Source: Anaerolineae bacterium (GTDB lineage: Bacteria; Chloroflexota; Anaerolineae; Aggregatilineales; Phototrophicaceae). From it: a stretch of DNA of 64,000 nt. The stretch is taken from contig JADLAY010000079.1 in the NCBI GenBank assembly GCA_020849765.1, forward strand, positions 1 through 64,000, given 5' to 3'. Numbering within the stretch: the stretch's first letter is position 1; each line of letters opens with the position of its first letter. The position numbers and the translations under genes were made by a program. Positions 16,643-25,759 of the stretch are shown piece by piece. The notes beneath the pieces were generated by a model that was given only the letters and a program-made list of their open reading frames with translations, searched no databases and was not told the DNA's origin.

Positions 16643-17704
16643 TCAGCCTTCGACCGGCGCGAGCAGATAGTGCGCGATCAGCTCGGCGCTGTGCAGCAGG
16701 GCGTCGGTGTGCATCCGCTCGTAGCTGTGCGAGCCGCTGACGCCCGGCCCGATCAAAGCCACCTTCGCTGAGCCGCCGGAACGCCAGTAAGCCGAACCAT
16801 CCGAACTGTAGGTCGGGTAAATATCCATCTTGTACGGGATGTCATTGGCGGCGGCGAGCTGGCGCAGGCGGGCAGTCATGCCGTAGTGATACGGCCCGCT
16901 GCTGTCCTTGGCGCAGATCGTGCAGTTGAATTCGTCCGAGTTCTGCCCCTCGCCGATCGCGGCCATGTCCACGCACAGATATTCATCGAGATCCGCGGGC
17001 CAATCCGGCGCGCCGCCATGCCCGACCTCCTCGTAGTTCGAGATCAGCACGTGCGTGTCGTTGGCCGGGCGCAGCCCCGCCGCGTTCATGGCCGCCAGCG
17101 CGGCGTAGATGCCGGCGACGCCCGCCTTGTTATCGAGGAAGCGTGAGCGGATGAAGCCCGTCTCCGTCACCTCGACGCGCGGATCGACGAAGATGAAATC
17201 GCCGACGTCGACGCCAAGCGCGCGCGTCTCTTCGGCGCTGCGTGTGCGCGCATCCAGCCGGACTTCCATCGTCGTTTCGTCGCGCGGGGACGTCATCGCG
17301 TTGGGGTTGACGTGCGACGACGGGTTGACGAGCATGACCGTGCCGCGGTAGTGCCGGCCGTTGAACGTGCGCACGGTCACGTTCTCGTTCTCGATCCCGT
17401 GCATGTTGATGCCGCCCAGGCGCGTCACCTTGAGGCAGCCGTTGCTCTTGATCTCCTTCACCATCAGGCCGAGCGTATCCGCGTGCGCCGTGAGGCCGAC
17501 CTTCCGGCTCTGCTCGCCCGGCCAGTGCAGTGTCATGCCGCCTTTGCGCGTGCGCGCGATCGTCGCGTCTGGCAGCGCCAGCCCAGCGAAGACGTGCTCG
17601 CACAACGCGATGGCGTCGCTGGTGTAGCCGGTCGGGCTGGGCGTATTCAGCAAGTCCACCAGGAAATCGACGGCGGGCTGCAGGTTGATGGTGAAGGAGG
17701 CCAT
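16643..17704 (-). CDS. M42-family hydrolase, NAGGN-system type
   Basis: A 353-residue dinuclear zinc hydrolase. Metal and catalytic positions are visible in order: HAD near residue 74, DNKAG near 191, the general-base pair in NYEEVGHG near 219, DMAAIGEG near 246 and the final His in SGSHSYERMHTD near 330. The sequence resembles the M42 member of the three-gene set for N-acetylglutaminylglutamine amide (an osmoprotectant), as I recall that family. The other two members, an asparagine-synthase-like and an acetyltransferase gene, are absent here, so a general aminopeptidase or deacylase role is equally possible. Confidence 0.82.
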   Translation of the reverse strand: MASFTINLQPAVDFLVDLLNTPSPTGYTSDAIALCEHVFAGLALPDATIARTRKGGMTLHWPGEQSRKVGLTAHADTLGLMVKEIKSNGCLKVTRLGGINMHGIENENVTVRTFNGRHYRGTVMLVNPSSHVNPNAMTSPRDETTMEVRLDARTRSAEETRALGVDVGDFIFVDPRVEVTETGFIRSRFLDNKAGVAGIYAALAAMNAAGLRPANDTHVLISNYEEVGHGGAPDWPADLDEYLCVDMAAIGEGQNSDEFNCTICAKDSSGPYHYGMTARLRQLAAANDIPYKMDIYPTYSSDGSAYWRSGGSAKVALIGPGVSGSHSYERMHTDALLHSAELIAHYLLAPVEG

Positions 17705-17711
17705 GGCGAGA

Positions 17712-18200
17712 TTATCCTGTCGTGTGCTTGAAAAGACGATTCTGCGCCCAGATCCAGCCCACGATCAGCGCCAGAACGGCGATGCCGGGCAGGATCGAGC
17801 GATGATACCCGTGGAATGTCGGGTCAAAGGTGACTGGCGGATACGGGTGCAGCCAGTTGGTGATCATGAAGGCCAGCGTCGACAAGATCAACAGCCCGGC
17901 AGCGAACAGCAGGTGCCCGCCGAACAGCTTGAGCAGCGCTCTGACGGAGGCATCCCGGCGCAGCGCACGCAGCGAGAGAACGCCGCCGACCAGCGCGATC
18001 ATGGCAGGGATCAGAAATGACCCCGGCGCGACCTCGAAGAAGTCGTTCACCGTACGCGCCAGCGTCCCCATCTCAGGGCGCGTGATGGCGGTGTCCCACG
18101 GCACCAGGATGAACTCGGTCAACAAAGCGGTGACGAAGAAGACGGGTACCAACGCCACGATCACGAGGGCACCCAGGCCGATCTGTTTGACTACATGCAT
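17712..18200 (-). CDS. Four-helix integral membrane protein, unknown function
   Basis: A 162-residue protein with four hydrophobic segments (about residues 8-30, 62-80, 95-117 and 137-155). No charged catalytic motif is seen. The ATG at 18200 is chosen because GGAGG lies eight bases upstream; longer in-frame starts would add an arginine-rich tail without a ribosome-binding site. It lies 7 bases before the M42 hydrolase gene on the same strand, so the two are probably co-transcribed. Confidence 0.75.
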   Translation of the reverse strand: MHVVKQIGLGALVIVALVPVFFVTALLTEFILVPWDTAITRPEMGTLARTVNDFFEVAPGSFLIPAMIALVGGVLSLRALRRDASVRALLKLFGGHLLFAAGLLILSTLAFMITNWLHPYPPVTFDPTFHGYHRSILPGIAVLALIVGWIWAQNRLFKHTTG

Positions 18201-18307
18201 GTCCGTAACCTCCACGGTCTGCGGTCGTACGCCCGCCATGCTACCGCACGATCCGCCGCTCGTGACCGACGCTCGCCCTGCGTTGAACGGGCGTTTGCGC
18301 GCCGCTC

Positions 18308-19183
18308 TCACTCAGCGGCGACCAGCTTCACCTGGTAGACCGTCGACCACAGCTTGCCCGTCAGGTAAAAGATGTCCTCTTCCGGGTCGTAGGCGATGCC
18401 GTTGAGCACCGCGCGGCTCGGCGTCAGCGCGATGTCTGGCTGCGGCGTCGGCGACTCGGCCAGGGCGGTGGCGACCGGGCCAACTTCCGCCAGCACACTC
18501 GGTTCCTGATCGACCAGATTCGACGCGTCGATCACGGCGTCGACGTAGCCGGTCGCCTTCTGGACGCGCACGATCGTGTTCGTCTGCCAGACGTTGGCGT
18601 AAACGTGATCGCCGACGCACTCAAGTTCGTTCAGATTGTGCACGGGCGCGCCGTCCTGCGTCACCGGCAGCATCGACAGCAGGCGGAAGGTCTGCGGATC
18701 GCGCACGAACAGGTTCGGGCTGCCGTCGCTCATGTAGAGCAGTTCGCCATCGTAGCAGATGCCCCAGCCCTCAGTCTCGTAGATGTAGCGCCCGACCGCC
18801 TCGAGCGTGTCCAGATCCCAGACGATGGCGATATTTTCGCGCCACGTCAGTTGGATCAGTTGGTTGTCGACCAGCGTCAGCCCTTCGGCGAAGATCTGCT
18901 CGTTGATATCGACCTGGCGCATAACCTCGCCCGTCTCGATGTCCACCTGGCGCACGTCGGAATCGCCATACTGCCCGGCGCTTTCGTAGAAGGTGCCGTC
19001 GTGCAGCAGCAGCCCTTGCGTGAACGCGTTGCTGTCGTGCGGGAAGGTCGCGATCACCTCCGGCACGAGCTGCTCAATCACGGGCAGCGGTTCGGCGCAG
19101 GGGCAGGTTTGCGCGGCGGCAGGCGCCGCCACCACGAGCAGGCACAGGCCGACGAGGCCTAACAGAACGCGATGGTTTCGCAT
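18308..19183 (-). CDS. Secreted glutaminyl-peptide cyclotransferase (glutamine cyclotransferase)
   Basis: A 291-residue protein with a signal peptide (residues 1-25, ending AAAQT) and a five-bladed beta-propeller of the plant/bacterial glutamine cyclotransferase family. Family blocks are present: FPHDSNAFTQGLLLHDGTFYESAG, EGLTLVDNQLIQLTW, EGWGICYDGELLYMSDGS (given here as separate short motifs) and LNELECVGDHVYANVW. It would convert N-terminal glutamine of exported proteins to pyroglutamate. Many mature secreted proteins in this window begin with Gln after signal cleavage, which fits. It is followed by the M42/membrane-protein pair. Confidence 0.9.
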   Translation of the reverse strand: MRNHRVLLGLVGLCLLVVAAPAAAQTCPCAEPLPVIEQLVPEVIATFPHDSNAFTQGLLLHDGTFYESAGQYGDSDVRQVDIETGEVMRQVDINEQIFAEGLTLVDNQLIQLTWRENIAIVWDLDTLEAVGRYIYETEGWGICYDGELLYMSDGSPNLFVRDPQTFRLLSMLPVTQDGAPVHNLNELECVGDHVYANVWQTNTIVRVQKATGYVDAVIDASNLVDQEPSVLAEVGPVATALAESPTPQPDIALTPSRAVLNGIAYDPEEDIFYLTGKLWSTVYQVKLVAAE

Positions 19184-19300
19184 GTGGATTGTCCGTTTCT
19201 AGCCGATGATTTCCTGACGCGCAATCGACAGATGCGCAGCCCGTGAGTATAGTAACGTCCGCAAAATTCGCAATCGGATGGATGGGGACGATCGACGACG

Positions 19301-19361
19301 GACGGCATGAATGCCGTCCCTACAACGGCGGTCGTAGGGACGCGATTTTTCGCGTCCGCCC
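19301..19361. repeat. REP-like hairpin repeat, copy A
   Basis: Three overlapping hairpins can form: GACGGCAT/ATGCCGTC, GTCCCTAC/GTAGGGAC and GGACGCG/CGCGTCC. A second, related copy lies inside the transposase gene at 29374-29439. It is in the divergent gap between the glutamine cyclotransferase and the YfhO-flippase gene. Confidence 0.65.
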
Positions 19362-19449
19362 AAATGTCTAATTGTGAATGGTCGTGGTCATTATCTCCGC
19401 CCAGGCGCCCGACGCGAACACCGGGCCAGGGCCGCACCCATGAGGACGT

Positions 19450-22400
19450 ATGCGCCGACGCTTACCCGATCTCGCTATCATCGCCCTGCTGCTCTTGCTG
19501 CCGCTGATCCTGTTCTGGCAGCAGACGGTCGGCGGGCGCACGCTGCTGCCGGCGGAGAATCTCTATCAATACGAGCCGTACGCGACTTATCGCGAGGTGG
19601 CGGGCGCACCGGCCATCCCGCACAACCACCTCGTCTCGGATCTCGTGCTGCAGAACATGCAGTTCCGCACCTTCATTCGCTCGCAGCTCGCCCAGGGCGA
19701 GATCCCGCTCTGGAACCCGCACCAGTTCAGCGGCGTCCCGTTTTTCGCCGCCGGGCAGCACGCCGTGCTCTACCCGTTCAGCGCCATCTTCTACGTCATG
19801 GATCTGCCCGCGGCTTACGGCTGGTACACGGTTTCGCAGTTGTGGCTGGCGGGCCTCTTCATGCTGCTGTTCGTGCGCGGCTTGGGCGTCGGGCGTTTCG
19901 GCGGGGCGGTCGCGGGCATCATCTACCAGTTGAGCGCCTTCTTCGTCATCAGCGTCGTCTTCCCGATGATCGTCGGCGCTGCCATCTGGCTGCCGCTGAT
20001 CCTGCTGATGGCTGAGAACGTCATCCGCGCGCAGCCGATTCGCGGTCGACCGGCGCGGCCCATCTGGGCGATCATCGGCGCGGCGGCGCTCGGCTGCAAC
20101 GTCCTCTCCGGCCACGTCGAGATCACGTATTACACGCTGCTGGTGACCGCCTTCTACGCCGCCGGGCGCCTGATCGGCCAGATCGTGACGGCGTGGCGCG
20201 CGGGGGAGACCAGGCTCAGCGCGCTGCTGCCCGGCGTCGACGCGAGTGTGCTCTGGCTCGCGATCATGGTTGGCCTGGGTATGGCGCTCGGCGCCGTCCA
20301 GTTCATCCCGATCTTCGAGGCGGCCAACGGCAACTTCCGCTCCGGCTCGGCCTCGCTCGATCAGGTGCTCGGCTGGGCGCATCCGATGCGCGATCTGCTC
20401 CAGTTCGCGCTGCCGAATTTCTACGGCAACCCGGCACATCACACGATCTTCGACGTCTTCAGTGGCCAGAATGTGCCGGTGACGTTCAACGCGCTCGGCG
20501 CATCGATCACGAACACCGAGTGGGGGATTAAGAACTACGTCGAAGGCGCGCTCTACGTCGGCATTCTGCCGCTGGCGCTGGCCGTCTATGCGCTGCTGCC
20601 CGGTAAACGGGGCGAGGGCGATCCGCCGCTCGGCATCCATAAGATCACGCTGGCGGTGCTCGGCCTGCTCGCGCTGACCTTCATGTTCGGCCTGCCGACT
20701 TACGCGCTGCTCTACAAGCTGCCGGGCATCGATCAACTGCACTCGCCCTTCCGCTGGGTCTTCCCGCTGACGGTGTGCGTGGCGGCGCTGGCGGGCTTCG
20801 GCGCGCATCGCTTGCTGGCGGTCTTCCGCACGGACGCCGTGAGCGAGCACAAACTGGCGCGGCGGATCGGTTATGTGCTGAGCGGCGCGGGCCTGCTCGT
20901 GCTGGCCGGGCTGGTCTTCTCGCATCTGTTCTACGCCCAGGTCGAGCCGCTCGTGATGCGCGTCTTCGACGGCATGGCGCAGGCCGTCAACGCCTTTCCG
21001 GATGCGCGCACCTTCTACAGCTACGAATTCACCAACCTGCTCGTCTTCGGCCTGATGCTGCTCTGCGGGGGATTCGTCTTCCTGCTCGCCACGCCGGGGC
21101 GCAGGCGGCTGCTCAACGCCTGGCAGATCGGCGTGGTCGTCTTGATCGCCGCCGACCTGATGATCGCCTCGTGGGATTTCAACCCGGCGTCCGACCCGGC
21201 CCTGCTCGACTTCACGCCGCCCGCCATCGAATGGCTGCAAGGCCAGCCGGGCGAGTGGCGCTACACCACCATCGACGATCCGACGCTGGGCGAGCGCGGC
21301 AAGATCATGATCGCCAACGTCGGCATGCGCTACGGCTTCGACGACATCCGCGGCTACGAGAGCATCATCCCTGGCCAGTACGTCGACTTCATGAAGGAGA
21401 TCGCCCCCCAGCCGCAGTTGGAGTTCAACCGCGTGGCGCCGTTCTACACGGACGAGCAGTACGCAGCCATGGGCTACGACTTCCATCTGCGCGACGCGCT
21501 CGATTCGCCGCTGCTCGGCCTGCTCAACGTGCGCTACGTCATCACATCGCGCGCGTTCTCGCTGCCGGAAGATATGACGACCAGTCCCGATCCGCGACGA
21601 CTGCCCGCCGCCTGGGCGCTGGCCTACGAAGATGAGGCCGTGCGCATCTGGCAGCAGGCCGCCGCGCCGCGCGCCTTCGTGGCGCAGCTCTACGATGAGA
21701 CCGAGATGCCGGATCTCGACATGAACTTCGGCATCGGCTTCGACGTCACCCGCGGCGCGGATACCGGCCGTGAGCAGGTGCTGCACGCCAACATCACCCA
21801 GCAGCCGTCGTGGCTGGTCGTCAGCGAGTCGTATGCGCCCGGCTGGCGCGCGTTCGTGCGCCCACGCGGCGGCGGCGAAGACAGCGAGCAGCAGATCCCG
21901 GTCGAGCGCCTCTTCGGCAATCTGATGGGGATGAACGTCTCGCGCTCGGTCGTCGGGCCGCTCTACGACGGCGCAGATCTGCCGGAAGCGCAGCGCATCG
22001 CCGTCGATAACGGGCAGATCACCGTCCGCCTCGTCTACAGCCCGACCAGCTTCCAGGTCGGCGCTTTCGCGACCTTCATCGGCGCGGCGGTCGCCGTGCT
22101 CATGATCGGCATGTGGCTGTGGCGCGCGTTCGTCGTCGTGCCGGAGGACGAGCGCGGCGCGACTGCCCGCATCGCCAAGAACAGCGTCGCGCCGATTGTG
22201 CTCAACCTGTTCAACCGCGGCATCGATTTCGCCTTCGCCGCCGTCATGCTGCGCTTGCTCGGCCCGAATGATGCCGGTCTCTACTACTACGCGATCGTCA
22301 TCTTCGGCTGGTTCGACATCTTCACCAACTTCGGGCTCAATCTGTTCGTCATCCGCGAGGCGGCCCGCGACCGCAGTCAGACGCGCCGCCTGTTCGTCAA

Positions 22401-23649
22401 CACCAGCGTTCTGCGCCTGATCCTGGCGGTGATCGGCGTGCCGCTGTTGATCGCCTTCCTGGCCGCGCGCCAGTCGACCGGCGCGGAGCCGCTGGCCGCC
22501 GATGCCATCCTGGCGATCGTGCTGCTCTACGTCGGGCTGGCGCCGAGCAGCCTGAGCACTGGCCTGACCGCCGTCTACTACGCGCACGAAAAGGCGGAGA
22601 TCCCGGCGGCGGTGGCGACCGTCAGCACCATGTGCAAGGCGGTCTTCGGGCTGGCGGCGCTCGTGCTCGGCTATGGTTTCGTCGGGCTGGCGGCGGCCAG
22701 CATCCTGACCAATGTGATCACACTCGTGATTTTGTGGTGGAATGCGCGCGGATGGCTCGCGCCCGAACCGGCGGCGGAAGCCAGCCCAGGACGCGGCCTC
22801 GACTTCTCGCTCATGCGCGGCATGATCCGCGAGAGCTACCCGCTGATGCTGAACCACTTCCTGGCCAGCATCTTCTTCAAGATCGACGTGATCCTGATCG
22901 AGGTCATCCACAACGCGACCATGGTCGGCCAGTACAGCCAGGCCTATAAGTGGGTCGAGGCGATCAACATCATCCCGTCGTTTTTCACCCAGGCGCTGCT
23001 GCCGGTCATGTCGCGCCAGACGCGCGATGATCACGCCGCCTTCCGCCGCACCTACGAGTTGGCGATCAAGCTGCTGGTGATGGTGTCGCTGCCGCTGGCG
23101 GTCTTCTTCACGGTGTCGGCGGAGTTCCTGACCGAGGTGTTGGCCGGGCCGCAGTTCCTGCCCGAAGGTGCCATCGCCCTCCGGCTGATGATCTGGAGCA
23201 TCCCCATCGGCTGGATGAACAGCCTGACGCAGTACGCGCTGATCGCGCTCGATCTCCAGCGGCTGATCACGCGCGCCTTCGTCATTGGCGTGTCGTTCAA
23301 CCTGATCACGAACCTGATCTTCATCCCGCAGTATGGCTTCCAGGCGGCGGCCATCACGACGATCTTCTCAGAGCTGGCGCTGCTGATCCCGTTCGCCATC
23401 CTCATGCAGCGCAGTATCGGCAAAATTGATTGGTTGGATCTGGTCTGGCGACCGTTTTTAGCAACAGGGGCAATGGTGGCCGTCGTCGTGCCGGGCTGGG
23501 CATGGGCGCCCGTGCCGGCGCTGGCGGTCTCAGTCGTGGTTTATGTGGGGGTGCTGGTCTTGCTGCGTCCCTTATCGGCGGATGAATGGACGCGGCTGGC
23601 GCCACTGCTGCCCGCGCGTCTGCGCAGGCTGCGGCCCGCCGCTAATTGA
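19450..23649 (+). CDS. YfhO-like membrane protein fused to an oligosaccharide flippase
   Basis: A continuous 1399-residue frame. Residues 1 to about 895 match the YfhO pattern: many membrane helices with a large exterior loop, GVPFFAAGQHAVLYPF near 97, LPNFYGNP near 320 and HSPFRWVFP near 432. Residues about 905 to 1395 are a MATE/Wzx-like polysaccharide flippase (SVAPIVLNLFNRGIDFAF, RLLGPNDAGLYYYA, SYPLMLNHFLASIFFKIDVI). YfhO proteins transfer sugars from lipid carriers to teichoic acid; flippases move lipid-linked sugars across the membrane, so the fusion would couple flipping with transfer. GAGG precedes the ATG. No stop or frameshift separates the halves. Confidence 0.85.
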   Translation: MRRRLPDLAIIALLLLLPLILFWQQTVGGRTLLPAENLYQYEPYATYREVAGAPAIPHNHLVSDLVLQNMQFRTFIRSQLAQGEIPLWNPHQFSGVPFFAAGQHAVLYPFSAIFYVMDLPAAYGWYTVSQLWLAGLFMLLFVRGLGVGRFGGAVAGIIYQLSAFFVISVVFPMIVGAAIWLPLILLMAENVIRAQPIRGRPARPIWAIIGAAALGCNVLSGHVEITYYTLLVTAFYAAGRLIGQIVTAWRAGETRLSALLPGVDASVLWLAIMVGLGMALGAVQFIPIFEAANGNFRSGSASLDQVLGWAHPMRDLLQFALPNFYGNPAHHTIFDVFSGQNVPVTFNALGASITNTEWGIKNYVEGALYVGILPLALAVYALLPGKRGEGDPPLGIHKITLAVLGLLALTFMFGLPTYALLYKLPGIDQLHSPFRWVFPLTVCVAALAGFGAHRLLAVFRTDAVSEHKLARRIGYVLSGAGLLVLAGLVFSHLFYAQVEPLVMRVFDGMAQAVNAFPDARTFYSYEFTNLLVFGLMLLCGGFVFLLATPGRRRLLNAWQIGVVVLIAADLMIASWDFNPASDPALLDFTPPAIEWLQGQPGEWRYTTIDDPTLGERGKIMIANVGMRYGFDDIRGYESIIPGQYVDFMKEIAPQPQLEFNRVAPFYTDEQYAAMGYDFHLRDALDSPLLGLLNVRYVITSRAFSLPEDMTTSPDPRRLPAAWALAYEDEAVRIWQQAAAPRAFVAQLYDETEMPDLDMNFGIGFDVTRGADTGREQVLHANITQQPSWLVVSESYAPGWRAFVRPRGGGEDSEQQIPVERLFGNLMGMNVSRSVVGPLYDGADLPEAQRIAVDNGQITVRLVYSPTSFQVGAFATFIGAAVAVLMIGMWLWRAFVVVPEDERGATARIAKNSVAPIVLNLFNRGIDFAFAAVMLRLLGPNDAGLYYYAIVIFGWFDIFTNFGLNLFVIREAARDRSQTRRLFVNTSVLRLILAVIGVPLLIAFLAARQSTGAEPLAADAILAIVLLYVGLAPSSLSTGLTAVYYAHEKAEIPAAVATVSTMCKAVFGLAALVLGYGFVGLAAASILTNVITLVILWWNARGWLAPEPAAEASPGRGLDFSLMRGMIRESYPLMLNHFLASIFFKIDVILIEVIHNATMVGQYSQAYKWVEAINIIPSFFTQALLPVMSRQTRDDHAAFRRTYELAIKLLVMVSLPLAVFFTVSAEFLTEVLAGPQFLPEGAIALRLMIWSIPIGWMNSLTQYALIALDLQRLITRAFVIGVSFNLITNLIFIPQYGFQAAAITTIFSELALLIPFAILMQRSIGKIDWLDLVWRPFLATGAMVAVVVPGWAWAPVPALAVSVVVYVGVLVLLRPLSADEWTRLAPLLPARLRRLRPAAN

Positions 23650-23980
23650 TGGCATCCACATCACGGGAACGGCGCGCTTGCAGCACTTGATCGGTAAGCG
23701 GCACCACTTCGAAGTTCTCGAAGTAGACCAACCGGCGCACAAACGGATTGCTGATGACGGGCATCTTCATCGTTTTGCCGTTGCGAGTCAGCTCGAAGTG
23801 CAGCACGACGACGAGTCGCAGCCCGGCCAGCCAGAATTCTTCTTCGTAAACCGGCGACACGACCTGCCAGCCCTTGCTCATGGCGGTCAGGAGGGCGTCA
23901 CCACCGGCGTACGATTCGCATACAGGTGACCAATAGCGGTTGACATCGGGGTACGAGACGTGGAAGTTGGCGGTAGCCAT
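23642..23980 (-). CDS. Small hypothetical protein, 112 residues
   Basis: A soluble 112-residue protein starting MATANFHVSYPDVNRYW with a beta-strand-rich pattern (VSPVYEEEFWLAGLRLVVVLHFELTRNG). No family recognised. The ATG at 23980 follows AAGGAG at good spacing; an in-frame start at 24037 lacks such a site. Its 3' end overlaps the 3' end of the YfhO-flippase gene by 8 bases on the opposite strand. Confidence 0.7.
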   Translation of the reverse strand: MATANFHVSYPDVNRYWSPVCESYAGGDALLTAMSKGWQVVSPVYEEEFWLAGLRLVVVLHFELTRNGKTMKMPVISNPFVRRLVYFENFEVVPLTDQVLQARRSRDVDAIN

Positions 23981-24037
23981 CTGGGAAAACTCCTTCTTTT
24001 CCAACAAAACTGACACATTGCTATACATATTGACCAT

Positions 24038-24337
24038 TATTGCGCATTAATGTTAACATTTCGTGCGCTCTGCCTAAAGATTTGACGATCCTTTCCTTGA
24101 TTTCTCAAGCAAGCTCAGTCTAGGCCACTTTCAGAGCGCCGTTCCTTAAGATCCTCACTCTAGCGTAACACGAAGTTGAGCAAATCGGTCAAGCGGACTA
24201 TTCAGGATTTTGCCGCCATGTTTGTCTTAACAGAATGACGCCAGACCTACGCTGACCCGGCGTTAACGAAAATACGCTTGTTCCGCATCCGACTCGCGCT
24301 ACACTATCTGACTGGACAACGATCCAACTAGAGACCT
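24038..24337. promoter_or_regulatory. Divergent intergenic region with candidate promoter
   Basis: About 300 bases without a gene. On the plus strand, TTGTTC (24278-24283) and TACACT (24300-24305) with a 16-base spacer form a modest promoter about 30 bases before the ABC module. No other structure is evident. Confidence 0.4.
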
Positions 24338-25006
24338 ATGGCACTAACACCCCGCGATACGCCCAACACGATCCAGCTTCCATTCCGCCGCCGGCGCAGC
24401 TTCCTGAGCGATGTCGGCCAGGCCATGATGCAGCCGCGCACATTCTTCATGGGTCTGCGCCAAAGCCCGGTCTGGGGCATGGCGGCGCTCGTCATTGTGG
24501 CGCTCATCACCCTGGCTGAGGTGCAGGCGCTGGGATCGGCCAGCCCGACGACACCGGTCGATACGTGGGCGACGGCGCTGGTCGCCATCGCGCGCGTCGT
24601 CTTCACCTGGATTCTGCAGGCCATCCTCTTGAGCGAAGTCTCGCTCTTCAACGGCATTGCGCCGCAGTGGGGCTTGAATTGGCGCGTCGCCGTTTGGGCC
24701 AGCCTGCCGCTCGGCTTCATGGCCGCGCTGCAGATGCTCTATCGCAGCGGCGGTGGTGTCATCGGCGAGCCGGGGCTGGCGGGCTTCCTACCGGAACTGC
24801 CGTGGTTCGAGACGCTACCAATGCTCCTGCAGCAGATTTTGCGCGCCCTGTCCAGCAATCTGACGCTGTTCTGGCTCTGGCATCTGCTGCTGCTTTACCT
24901 GGGCGCGCGCTTCGCGCTCAAGGGCCGCACCTGGGCGGCCATCCTGGTCGTCGTCATGTGGGTGATCATCGTCGTCATGCTGCCCGTCATCACCAACCGG
25001 GCGTGA
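24338..25006 (+). CDS. Yip1-family integral membrane protein
   Basis: A 222-residue protein with about five hydrophobic segments and the Yip1-like opening SFLSDVGQAMMQPRTFFMGLRQSP. Bacterial Yip1 proteins are membrane proteins of poorly known role, often encoded beside ABC exporters. The stop is 3 bases from the start of the ATPase gene, so it is the first gene of a four-gene operon at 24338-29058 (Yip1, ATPase, secreted protein, permease). Confidence 0.8.
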   Translation: MALTPRDTPNTIQLPFRRRRSFLSDVGQAMMQPRTFFMGLRQSPVWGMAALVIVALITLAEVQALGSASPTTPVDTWATALVAIARVVFTWILQAILLSEVSLFNGIAPQWGLNWRVAVWASLPLGFMAALQMLYRSGGGVIGEPGLAGFLPELPWFETLPMLLQQILRALSSNLTLFWLWHLLLLYLGARFALKGRTWAAILVVVMWVIIVVMLPVITNRA

Positions 25007-25009
25007 ACC

Positions 25010-25759
25010 ATGGGTGATGCCCCGGACGATCGCACGCCGATGATCATGGCGCGGCACCTGGAGAAGACGTACCGCATCGGGACGCATCAGGTGCACGCGG
25101 TCGATCGCGTGTCGCTCGCCATTCCGCGCGGGCAGTTCATCACCATCATGGGGCCGAGCGGCAGCGGCAAGAGCACGCTGCTCTATCTGCTCGGCGGGCT
25201 CGATCATCCGACCGCGGGCGACATCGTGATCAACCGGCAGCACCTGAACTCGCTCAGCTCGGAAGACCTGGCCGAATTCCGGCGCGAGACGATCGGGTTC
25301 ATCTTCCAGGCCTTTCATCTCGTACCGTCGATGAGCGCGCTCGAAAATGTGGCGCTGCCGGGCATTTTCGCCGGGCTGGGGCGCGCCGAACGTGAAGAAC
25401 GCGCCTACCGCCTGATGCACATGCTCGGCCTGGATCGCTGGGTCGACCACAAGCCGACGCAGCTTTCTGGCGGCCAGCAGCAGCGTGTCGCCATCGCCCG
25501 CGCACTCTTCAACGATCCGCCGATCATCATGGCCGACGAGCCGACCGGCGCGCTCGACAGCCAGACGGGCGAGCACGTCCTGCGCCTGCTGGAACGGATG
25601 GCACGCAAGCTCAACAAGACGGTCGTCGTCGTCACCCACGATGCGCGCATCGCGGGCCGCGCTGACCGCGTCCTGCGTCTGCGCGACGGCAGCATCATTG
25701 AGGATACGAAACAACTCCCGGCAGCTACGCATGAAACACATGAACATGAAACGACTTGA
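25010..25759 (+). CDS. ABC transporter ATPase, MacB/LolD type
   Basis: A 249-residue ATPase with Walker A GPSGSGKST near residue 45, Q-loop FIFQAFHLVPS, signature LSGGQQQRVAIARA near 148, Walker B IIMADEPTGALD and switch His in VVVTHD. The short EQ-type sequence and the FQAFHLVP loop place it with MacB/LolD mechanotransmission transporters. Its 3' end overlaps the start of the next gene by about 29 bases, so the two are translationally coupled. Partner permease is at 27748. Confidence 0.93.
   Translation: MGDAPDDRTPMIMARHLEKTYRIGTHQVHAVDRVSLAIPRGQFITIMGPSGSGKSTLLYLLGGLDHPTAGDIVINRQHLNSLSSEDLAEFRRETIGFIFQAFHLVPSMSALENVALPGIFAGLGRAEREERAYRLMHMLGLDRWVDHKPTQLSGGQQQRVAIARALFNDPPIIMADEPTGALDSQTGEHVLRLLERMARKLNKTVVVVTHDARIAGRADRVLRLRDGSIIEDTKQLPAATHETHEHETT

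Noticed and set aside
19462..23034. Antisense frame of 1190 residues, extremely His/Arg/Gln/Asp-rich
   Set aside because: It is the mirror of the YfhO-flippase gene, with the low-complexity composition typical of antisense frames in GC-rich DNA and no recognisable domain.
25485..25730. Upstream in-frame extension of the IPT/CARDB gene
   Set aside because: It would run through the coding sequence of the ABC ATPase and precede a clear signal peptide; the start at 25731-25746 fits better.
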